Part shown: positions 7,922 through 13,308 of the stretch, piece after piece
Position numbering within the stretch: the stretch's first letter is position 1
Layout: each line of letters begins with the position of its first letter
Assembly: GCA_027063105.1 (NCBI GenBank)
Contig: JAMOSL010000071.1
Coordinates: forward strand, 1 to 13,308
From: Campylobacteraceae bacterium
Lineage (GTDB): Bacteria > Campylobacterota > Campylobacteria > Campylobacterales > Sulfurovaceae
Length of the DNA stretch: 13,308 bases
Direction: 5' to 3'
The notes under the pieces: model-generated
The model's database searches: none
What the model was told of the DNA's origin: nothing
What the model saw: only the letters and a program-made list of their open reading frames with translations
Position numbers and translations under genes: made by a program

Positions 7922-7939
7922 TAACTATTGATTTAGCCA
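7896..7939. repeat. Long hairpin spanning the arsenate reductase stop codon
   Basis: TGGCTAAATCAA (7896-7907) is exactly complementary to TTGATTTAGCCA (7928-7939). After one A-A mismatch a further AGTT (7909-7912) pairs with AACT (7923-7926), leaving a 10-nt loop. The gene's last codons and its stop (7919-7921) are inside it. No T tract follows on either strand, so it is not a classical intrinsic terminator. It could protect the mRNA 3' end or act as a Rho-independent signal of poor quality between the two convergent units. Confidence 0.6.
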
Positions 7940-7965
7940 TTCACACTCCATTAATATTTATGTTA

Positions 7966-7971
7966 TATAAT
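7966..7971 (+). promoter_or_regulatory. Perfect -10 box in front of the small-RNA candidate
   Basis: TATAAT at 7966-7971. A start site about 7-9 nt downstream falls at 7978-7980, directly before the left arm of the 11-bp inverted repeat at 7981. No good -35 is seen, which is usual in Campylobacterota. Confidence 0.5.
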
Positions 7972-7978
7972 ATTAATT

Positions 7979-8063
7979 CTGACCTAAGATGCTTTTGTTT
8001 ACCTCCTTAATAAATACATTGTGAACGCCTCCTTGTTTATAGTCATCTTAGGTCTTAATTTTT
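7979..8063 (+). ncRNA. Candidate small RNA with two anti-Shine-Dalgarno loops
   Basis: GACCTAAGATG (7981-7991) and CATCTTAGGTC (8044-8054) form a perfect 11-bp stem around 52 nt. That interior carries CCTCCTT twice (8002-8008 and 8028-8034). The first lies in ACCTCCTTA, identical to the anti-Shine-Dalgarno end of 16S rRNA. The second is preceded by CAT at 8017-8019 with 8 nt between, the complement of an ideal AAGGAGG-N8-ATG initiation site. GTTTAC (7997-8002) can pair with GTGAAC (8021-8026), putting the first copy in a hairpin loop. A TATAAT box ends 9 bp before the stem and a T-rich tail (TTAATTTTT) follows it. Together this suggests a transcript of about 80 nt acting on many mRNAs by blocking ribosome binding sites. 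Known small RNAs of similar logic are the streptococcal csRNAs and UCCC-type staphylococcal RNAs. The strand is inferred; the minus-strand reading is considered separately. Confidence 0.5.
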
Positions 8064-8427
8064 ATGTCCATTGACTTATTTTTTCATTTAATTCTTCACC
8101 CATTATAGGTTTACGAAGAAAATCATTTGCTCCATTATCAAATACTTCAGCTTTTCTTGTATCATCAGTTGTCAATACAATTACAGGCACATGATTATTA
8201 TCTGCATCTGAACGGAAAATTTTTAAAAACTCAACTCCATTTAATATTGGCATCATAACATCCAGTAGAATGATATTTATACCACCCTCACTTTTATATT
8301 TTTCTAATGCATCTGAACCATTCTCTGCTTCAACTATACCAGAAACAGTTGAATTCTTTTTTAGCAGAGTTTTAAGCAACATTCTATTTATCATATCATC
8401 GTCTACTATCAATACTTTTAAACCCAT
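8062..8427 (-). CDS. Single-domain CheY-like response regulator
   Basis: A 121-residue stand-alone receiver domain with no output domain. Visible: acidic pocket Asp9/Asp10, phospho-accepting Asp56 in LLDVMMP, Thr86 in VLTTDD and Lys106 in RKPI; all key residues for phosphorylation are present. It starts 4 bp after the hybrid kinase gene, with AGAGGA about 8 nt upstream of the ATG at 8427, so the two are co-transcribed and probably coupled. It is the natural final acceptor of the phosphorelay, receiving phosphate from the HPt protein encoded upstream. Its effector must be another protein, for example a motor or an enzyme, because no DNA-binding domain is present. It need not be chemotaxis CheY; receiver-only proteins are common. 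Confidence 0.93.
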   Translation of the reverse strand: MGLKVLIVDDDMINRMLLKTLLKKNSTVSGIVEAENGSDALEKYKSEGGINIILLDVMMPILNGVEFLKIFRSDADNNHVPVIVLTTDDTRKAEVFDNGANDFLRKPIMGEELNEKISQWT

Positions 8428-8431
8428 AATT

Positions 8432-11400
8432 TTATCCTCTATGCTTTCTTATTAATTTATCTAAACTCTCTTTTGTAACTGTTGAATCAGGTAAAGAGAT
8501 TATAGATACTTTCTCTTCTATTGGACTTATATCTGCAGGAAGAAGTTCATTATCTGTTAGTAGTATATCATATTTTCCTGATAACGATTCATCTTCTAAT
8601 TGATCAAGGTCATCTAAGTTGTAAAAATCAACTTCAAGATTTGTCAACATTTTTGATATAATCCTACTTCCTAAGAGACTCTTTTTTGCCAATAAAATCA
8701 TTTTTTTCTTACTCTTAGCAGGTCTCTTTTTTCTAACTACTCTTTTCCTTCTTCTTGGTTTAGGAGATACACTTTCCTCTTTAACCTCTTCGGCAGGAGC
8801 TATCTCCTCAACTTTTGGTTTATCTTCGACAGGAGGTTTTTTAGCAACTCTTTTTCTCATAACCCGTTTGCGTTTAGGAGGAGTCTCTTCTACCTTATCA
8901 GGTTTTGTCTCTTCAACTTCTGGTTTATCCTCAACAGGAGGTTTCTTAGCAACTCTTTTTCTCATAACTCGTTTGCGTTTGGGAGGAGGAGTTTCTTCTT
9001 TTTTAGTAGTTTTTTGTTCTTCAACTTCTGGTTTATCCTCAACAGGAGGTTTTTTAGCAACTCTCTTTCTCATAACTCGTTTGCGTTTGGGAGGAGGAGT
9101 TTCTTCTTTTTTAGTAGTTTGTTGTTCTTCTACTTTAGGCTTTACCATAGTTCTAGGTTTTGCTCTAGTTTTAGGTTTTACTTTCTCCTCTTTTGGTTTA
9201 ACAGGAGCATCTACTCTTTTGTTATCAAGATATTTATTTAAAACATAAAGAAGTTCGGATGTTTCGAGAGGTTTAGATATATATTCATCCATTCCCTCTT
9301 TTAAGAATCTTTCTTTATCACCTTTTAGTGCATTTGCTGTTAATGCAACAATTGGAATATGTGGAATATTCTCATCTTCTTCATAATCTAATATTTCATG
9401 TGTAGCTTCTATTCCATCAAGAACAGGCATTTGAATATCCATAAAGATTACATCATAATCGCCACTTCTTCTTTTTTCAAATGCTTCTAATCCATTATTT
9501 GCTAAGTCTACATTTAAACCTGCTTCTGTAAGAATATGTCTGATAAGTTTTTGATTAATGATATTATCTTCTGCTACAAGTACATTAGCATTAAAGTAAT
9601 TACCATCTTTTGTATTAACTTTTTTCTTTTCCTCTTTAGGTTTAATATCTGAAGTATTAATTAAAGTTTCTCTCATTTTTCTAATGCTGATAGGCTTATA
9701 TAAAATATTATTTTGAGATAGACCGAAAGGCTCAACTTTGTCTCTATTTGTAACATTAGAAATAATAATTAAATTCTCTTTTGGAATTGTTGGTAACATA
9801 TCAATGACACTTTGTTTTGCTTTATCAAGGTCAACCCAATAATTTTTACAAGTTTTTTGATCTTCAAGTATTTTAATTTCACTGACTGATTCAAAATATT
9901 TAACACTTGGTCCAAAGTATTCTAAATATTGGTTAATGTATGTGTCTATAGTTGTTGGTATTTCTTGTTGATATTTTCCAATAGTTAATGTTGTAAATCC
10001 ATTAAATAAGTCTGTTTCTGATGATGTGATTTCTTCTAATGGAAGAGAGAAAAAGAAAGTTGTTCCATGATCTTTTGCACTAGTAAGTTCTAATTCTCCA
10101 CCCATAAGTTCTACAAATTGACTAGATAAAGTTAATCCTAGACCTGTACCACCATATTTTCTTGTAACTGATACATCAGCTTGAGAAAAGGCATCAAAGA
10201 TTCTTGATTGTTGCTCTTTAGTCATACCAATACCGTTATCTTGAACACTAAATAATATCCTACCTGGTCCACCATCAATTCCATCAATATTTTTAATCTC
10301 TACATTAATTTCACCACCATAACTAGTAAATTTAACAGCATTACTCATAAGATTTACAATGACTTCTTTGATTTTTGTTGGATCACCTTTTAACTTTTTA
10401 CTGATTCTTGGATCCATATAATAGTTTAGGTCAATATTTTTTTCTGAGGCACCAACAGCATAAGTCTCTACTGCACTATCAAATTCTTCTTCAGCTTCGA
10501 ATACGATATTTTCTATCTCAACCTTATTACTTTCAACTTTAGATAAATCAAGAATGTTGTTAATAATACTTAGAAGATTTTCTGAACTTTTATCAATAAT
10601 AGATAAAAACTCTGACTGCTCATCATTTATATCTGTAGATTTAAGAAGTTCAGTAAATCCGACAATACCATTTAGTGGAGTACGAATTTCGTGAGACATA
10701 TTTGCCAAAAATAAAGACTTGGCTTCGTTTGCTTGAAGTGCCATTAGTTTATCATTTTTAGCAGTTTCAACTAGTTGTTCTAAAAATCTATAAGCAGTTT
10801 TTGTTCCTTCATGAGTATCAAGTTCAACATTTTCTATATCAGCTGTATCAGAAGCAAAATAATCATCTCCCTCTTTCATATCATCAACAGCTTTATTTAA
10901 CACATCTTCTAGTTCTTTAATGTTTGTAGCAATACCTCTTGTTGTTGTAAATCCGATGATTGTTAAAATAAGTGCTAATAACCATATTGATATTGATATA
11001 GCTAGTGTAATAATCTGTTTATGTAAGAATGTTTCTGATTTTTGCCATAATTCATTTGATACTACAATTTGAGCCTTAGATAAAATAGAAATCTTTTTAG
11101 TTTGAAGAGTAAACCAATGAGCAGGATCTTCGGAGTAATCACCATTATCTATATCGGTTTGGATAGCTGATGATATCTCTGCTAAATCTTCTAAGACTAT
11201 TTTATTCTTTTTATACTCATATATAGTATCAACTTTTTCTTTGATACCTTTATCTGCTATTTTTGTATAATCAAATCCATTAGATTTTGTTTTAAATTTA
11301 TCCCATAAAGAGATGTCTTTGAAAGATAAAGCCTCTTTTTTTGTCATGAAATATGATATAAAACCTCTTTCTAACCCAGAGTTTTCTTTAGCAATATTAA

Positions 11401-11953
11401 TTTGATTTAAAATGTTAATAAGTGAACCAATTTCCATATTTAATGAAAAGTTACTAACTTGTAACATATTATTAATAGTTGGTGTTGCAATTAATTGAGT
11501 ATAACTATTAAAGAATATATCAGAGAAATCACTTTTTTTAGAATCAACCTTTTTTCTAATATATTGCAATTTTCTAAGATTATTTATTAGAATATTATAT
11601 TTATCTTCATTGATTAGAGCCATATTACCAGTAAGAAAAGGAATATAAGTCGTTATGTTTGTATTTAATTCTTGTTGGAGGTTAGCTACCGATTTATCTA
11701 ATAGCAATCTCTGTTTTTTTAATGGAGATATAAAACTTTTTCGATTTGAACCAAGATATAATGAAGTTAATCCTCTCTCTTTACCTATTTGTATAAGCAA
11801 ATCATCAAGTGCCACATTATTTTTCAATACTGTTTTAAGTGCATTTGCCTTTTCAAAGTTTTGGTATGATATTACCAAAAAATAACTTGATAATAATATA
11901 AGCAAAGCAATAGGGATAAACGCTACAATCCTAAGCCGATTTTTAATTGTCAT
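8432..11953 (-). CDS. NIT-type sensor hybrid histidine kinase with basic repeat tail
   Basis: Membrane-bound hybrid sensor kinase, 1173 residues. Order: TM1 (about 10-30); a periplasmic sensor resembling the nitrate/nitrite-sensing NIT domain, with typical ERG motifs GKERGLTSLYL (57-67) and SGLERGFISYFM (192-203); TM2 (about 313-335); HisKA with His421 in MSHEIRTPLNG; HATPase with N-box (534-538), DNGIGM (572-577) and GGTGLGL (601-607); a degenerate receiver (about 652-767) without an acidic pocket; an intact receiver with Asp796, Asp839 (FMDIQMP), Thr872 and Lys894; a Lys/Pro/Glu linker (about 911-1080) with three copies of a 36-residue basic repeat; and a second degenerate receiver-like domain (1084-1173). 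It lies between the HPt gene (19-bp gap) and the regulator gene (4-bp gap). Start ATG at 11953 with AAGGA about 9 nt upstream. The NIT assignment is by motif; the ligand is unknown. Confidence 0.93.
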   Translation of the reverse strand: MTIKNRLRIVAFIPIALLILLSSYFLVISYQNFEKANALKTVLKNNVALDDLLIQIGKERGLTSLYLGSNRKSFISPLKKQRLLLDKSVANLQQELNTNITTYIPFLTGNMALINEDKYNILINNLRKLQYIRKKVDSKKSDFSDIFFNSYTQLIATPTINNMLQVSNFSLNMEIGSLINILNQINIAKENSGLERGFISYFMTKKEALSFKDISLWDKFKTKSNGFDYTKIADKGIKEKVDTIYEYKKNKIVLEDLAEISSAIQTDIDNGDYSEDPAHWFTLQTKKISILSKAQIVVSNELWQKSETFLHKQIITLAISISIWLLALILTIIGFTTTRGIATNIKELEDVLNKAVDDMKEGDDYFASDTADIENVELDTHEGTKTAYRFLEQLVETAKNDKLMALQANEAKSLFLANMSHEIRTPLNGIVGFTELLKSTDINDEQSEFLSIIDKSSENLLSIINNILDLSKVESNKVEIENIVFEAEEEFDSAVETYAVGASEKNIDLNYYMDPRISKKLKGDPTKIKEVIVNLMSNAVKFTSYGGEINVEIKNIDGIDGGPGRILFSVQDNGIGMTKEQQSRIFDAFSQADVSVTRKYGGTGLGLTLSSQFVELMGGELELTSAKDHGTTFFFSLPLEEITSSETDLFNGFTTLTIGKYQQEIPTTIDTYINQYLEYFGPSVKYFESVSEIKILEDQKTCKNYWVDLDKAKQSVIDMLPTIPKENLIIISNVTNRDKVEPFGLSQNNILYKPISIRKMRETLINTSDIKPKEEKKKVNTKDGNYFNANVLVAEDNIINQKLIRHILTEAGLNVDLANNGLEAFEKRRSGDYDVIFMDIQMPVLDGIEATHEILDYEEDENIPHIPIVALTANALKGDKERFLKEGMDEYISKPLETSELLYVLNKYLDNKRVDAPVKPKEEKVKPKTRAKPRTMVKPKVEEQQTTKKEETPPPKRKRVMRKRVAKKPPVEDKPEVEEQKTTKKEETPPPKRKRVMRKRVAKKPPVEDKPEVEETKPDKVEETPPKRKRVMRKRVAKKPPVEDKPKVEEIAPAEEVKEESVSPKPRRRKRVVRKKRPAKSKKKMILLAKKSLLGSRIISKMLTNLEVDFYNLDDLDQLEDESLSGKYDILLTDNELLPADISPIEEKVSIISLPDSTVTKESLDKLIRKHRG
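8813..9133 (-). repeat. Three tandem copies of a ~108-bp in-frame repeat in the kinase gene
   Basis: Copies at 9026-9133, 8918-9025 and 8813-8917 encode residues 941-976, 977-1012 and 1013-1047. The first two are nearly identical; the third is one codon shorter and diverged in its first part. Each contains KRKRVMRKRVAKKPP followed by VEDKP, so the segment is strongly basic with acidic patches. The near identity of two DNA copies points to recent duplication or homogenisation. Confidence 0.95.
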
Positions 11954-11972
11954 AATCTAGTTCCTTTTTCAT

Positions 11973-13308
11973 TTAATGTGACTTATTCTGCATAAAAAGT
12001 TCAAATGCTAAAAATTGACCCCAATACTTTTTAAGAAGTGGTTCAAACCTTTCAGCTTCTTCACAGAACTGTACTTCTTCTAGTGTATCTGCTAATGGCT
12101 TAATTCTTAGATTACTTGAAACACCTTTAAGTTTATGTCCAGTCTTCTGAATACTATCAATATCACCTTCTTTACAAGCTTGAATAAATACTTCCTGCTC
12201 TTCATGTGCTTGGTCAATAAAATCATTCACAAACTCTTCAATTAAATCTATAGGTAAACTAAGATCATCAGCAGCAGCTTCTAGTTGAAAGTCAAAATGG
12301 ATAGGTTTTATACTATCATAATCTATCGGTGGACATATAGCATTAGCAGATACTTCTTCTTCATCAAAGTCTTCTTCATCATCAAAGTCTTCTTCTTCGT
12401 CAAAGTCTTCTTCTTCATCAAAGTCTTCTTCATCAAAGTCTTCTTCTTCATCAAAGTCTTCTTCTTCATCAAAGTCTTCTTCTTCATCAAAGTCTTCTTC
12501 TTCGTCAAAGTCTTCTTCTTCATCAAAGTCTTCTTCTTCATCAAAGTCTTCTTCTTCATCAAAGTCTTCTTCTTCATCAAGATTCTTATTACTTTCTATT
12601 GCTATTGGTTTTTTTTCTTCGGTTTTTGCTTCTGCTCCATACTCTTCTTCATACTCTTCATCTGTAATAATTCGATCTATCATTGCATAGAAGTCTTCTA
12701 TAATATCCTCTTGTTCATCTCCACTGCTTTCTCTGATTGTTTGTAAAATATCAGTAGTTGGAAGATTTAACATTTGAGATAATCCAAAAAGATCTAATAT
12801 TGATTTATTTCGTTTTTTAATATCATTACTCTCTATACTCTCTTCTAATTCAATTGATTTATCAATAAATTCATTTAAAAAATCAATAAAATCATCAGTT
12901 GTTACACCTAGTCTTTTGCTGGATTCTTCTAAGTTAACAACAATTGGCTCATCTGAATTATATATATTTTCTTTATCTATTTTTTGTTCATGCACTTTTT
13001 TCTCCTCTGTGTTTGCTTTTTCCATTTTATTAGCAGATTTTTCTTCTGGTAAAATCTTCTTAGTTAAGGTTTCTTCTATTTTCGCAGGTTTTGCTAAAAA
13101 ATCATCATACTCTTCAACTTCTTCAATTTTAAGACTACTCTTCTTTTTAACTGGAGATGGCTCATTTAAAAATTCATCATATTCTTCAACTTCTTCAACT
13201 TTAAGACTACTCTTCTTTTTAACTGGAGATGGCTCATTTAGAAATTCATCATACTCTTCAACTTCTTCAATTTTAAGACTACTCTTCTTTTTAACTGGAG
13301 ATGGCTCA
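11973..13308 (-). CDS. HPt phosphotransfer protein with acidic repeats (5' end outside window)
   Basis: Partial; the frame is open through the right edge (at least 444 codons). A Met at 13025 exists but lacks a ribosome binding site and lies inside the same low-complexity protein, so it is not taken as the start. From the N-terminal side: three 24-residue repeats (13092-13307); an HPt-like domain without histidine (about residues 30-120, counted from the Met at 13025); a run of twelve DEEEDF-type units (150-224); and a C-terminal HPt domain (about 245-345) with phospho-accepting His297 in TGHKLKGVSSNL. HPt domains carry phosphate between the receiver of a hybrid kinase and a separate response regulator. 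The next two genes encode exactly those partners. The gene ends 19 bp before the kinase start. The protein looks cytoplasmic, with no visible signal or membrane segment. Confidence 0.9.
   Translation of the reverse strand, partial: EPSPVKKKSSLKIEEVEEYDEFLNEPSPVKKKSSLKVEEVEEYDEFLNEPSPVKKKSSLKIEEVEEYDDFLAKPAKIEETLTKKILPEEKSANKMEKANTEEKKVHEQKIDKENIYNSDEPIVVNLEESSKRLGVTTDDFIDFLNEFIDKSIELEESIESNDIKKRNKSILDLFGLSQMLNLPTTDILQTIRESSGDEQEDIIEDFYAMIDRIITDEEYEEEYGAEAKTEEKKPIAIESNKNLDEEEDFDEEEDFDEEEDFDEEEDFDEEEDFDEEEDFDEEEDFDEEEDFDEEDFDEEEDFDEEEDFDDEEDFDEEEVSANAICPPIDYDSIKPIHFDFQLEAAADDLSLPIDLIEEFVNDFIDQAHEEQEVFIQACKEGDIDSIQKTGHKLKGVSSNLRIKPLADTLEEVQFCEEAERFEPLLKKYWGQFLAFELFMQNKSH
12354..12578 (-). repeat. 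18-bp tandem repeat encoding the acidic hexapeptide DEEEDF
   Basis: Twelve successive units end in Asp-Phe (the plus-strand hexamer AAAGTC recurs at 12366, 12384, 12402, 12420, 12435, 12453 and onward every 18 bp to 12561). Eleven intervals are 18 bp except one of 15 bp, which gives a DEEDF unit. All changes keep the frame. Codon-level differences are few (GTC against ATC for the Asp/Glu boundary codon, and one DDEEDF unit), which indicates recent expansion by slippage or unequal recombination. Confidence 0.97.
13092..13307 (-). repeat. 72-bp (24-residue) tandem repeat, three copies, reaching the window edge
   Basis: Units at 13307-13236, 13235-13164 and 13163-13092 each begin with EPSPVKKK and end with EYDEFLN or, in the last copy, EYDDFLA. 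The first two copies differ only slightly in DNA. More copies probably continue outside the window. The unit alternates a basic KKKSSLK half with an acidic EEVEEYDE half. Confidence 0.93.

Noticed and set aside
8868..9248. Plus-strand ORF with internal repeats
   Set aside because: It is antisense to the basic repeat of the hybrid kinase, whose own frame is well supported by domains on both sides.
12354..12578. CRISPR-like regular array
   Set aside because: The 18-bp units are directly adjacent with no unique spacers, and they encode a continuous protein segment.
12323..12580. Minus-strand ORF of repeated MKKKTL units in a second frame
   Set aside because: It is a frame-shifted reading of the same 18-bp repeat; the HPt frame has a real domain at its end and continues through the window.
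12285..12746. Plus-strand ORF of about 153 codons rich in Phe, Val and Lys
   Set aside because: It is the antisense of the DEEEDF repeat. The periodic FFFIKV pattern is just the complement of the acidic units, and there is no start signal or family similarity.
13023..13025. ATG at 13025 as the start of the HPt protein
   Set aside because: There is no ribosome binding site, and the same frame continues upstream with a well-formed 24-residue repeat to the window edge.
1..13308. tRNA or rRNA genes, insertion sequences or phage genes
   Set aside because: None was seen on either strand; the window is almost entirely filled by recognisable genes with gaps of 140 bp or less.

Overview
The window looks like chromosomal DNA from an AT-rich member of the Campylobacterota (Epsilonproteobacteria), perhaps a free-living Sulfurimonas/Sulfurovum-like lineage. 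The evidence is the order lpxC - short tsaB - thrB - ylxR - infB, which is typical of that phylum, the short Campylobacter-type BioB and TsaB, the low GC content and the AT-rich -10 promoter elements. The genus is an inference; there is no rRNA here to settle it.

Layout. (1) Positions 1-7173, minus strand: a tightly packed housekeeping run read bioB -> CPA2-type cation:proton antiporter -> lpxC -> tsaB -> thrB -> ylxR -> infB. infB leaves the window at its left edge without its last roughly 50-60 codons. Neighbours overlap (bioB/antiporter, lpxC/tsaB, ylxR/infB) or sit 11-63 bp apart, and several start at GTG or TTG. An extended -10 element upstream of lpxC suggests a promoter inside the run. 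(2) Positions 7174-7249: a 76-bp divergent promoter region between bioB and the next gene. (3) Positions 7250-7921, plus strand: a thioredoxin-type arsenate reductase (ArsC/LMW phosphatase fold) joined to a small unrecognised Cys-containing C-terminal domain, which has its own internal ribosome binding site. (4) Positions 7922-8061: a short convergent intergenic region holding two long perfect inverted repeats. The second encloses two copies of the anti-Shine-Dalgarno heptamer CCTCCTT. It has a TATAAT box just upstream and a T-rich tail, so it looks like a small-RNA gene. (5) Positions 8062-13308, minus strand: a multi-step phosphorelay operon read HPt protein (5' end outside the window) -> large membrane hybrid histidine kinase with a NIT-type sensor -> single-domain CheY-like response regulator.

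How the phosphorelay parts fit together: the inferred route is His421 of the kinase -> Asp839 of its receiver -> His297 of the HPt protein (numbered from the Met at 13025) -> Asp56 of the stand-alone regulator. No DNA-binding or enzymatic output domain is present, so the output is probably protein-protein. The operon is rich in in-frame tandem repeats. The HPt protein has a 24-residue repeat and a very acidic DEEEDF hexapeptide repeat. The kinase has a strongly basic 36-residue repeat in a C-terminal linker. The opposite charges on adjacent partner proteins suggest electrostatic docking. The HPt protein also appears to contain a second, older HPt-like domain that has lost its phospho-accepting histidine.

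The most interesting items are the anti-Shine-Dalgarno small-RNA candidate (about 7979-8063) and the repeat-rich, charge-complementary phosphorelay with a pseudo-HPt domain.
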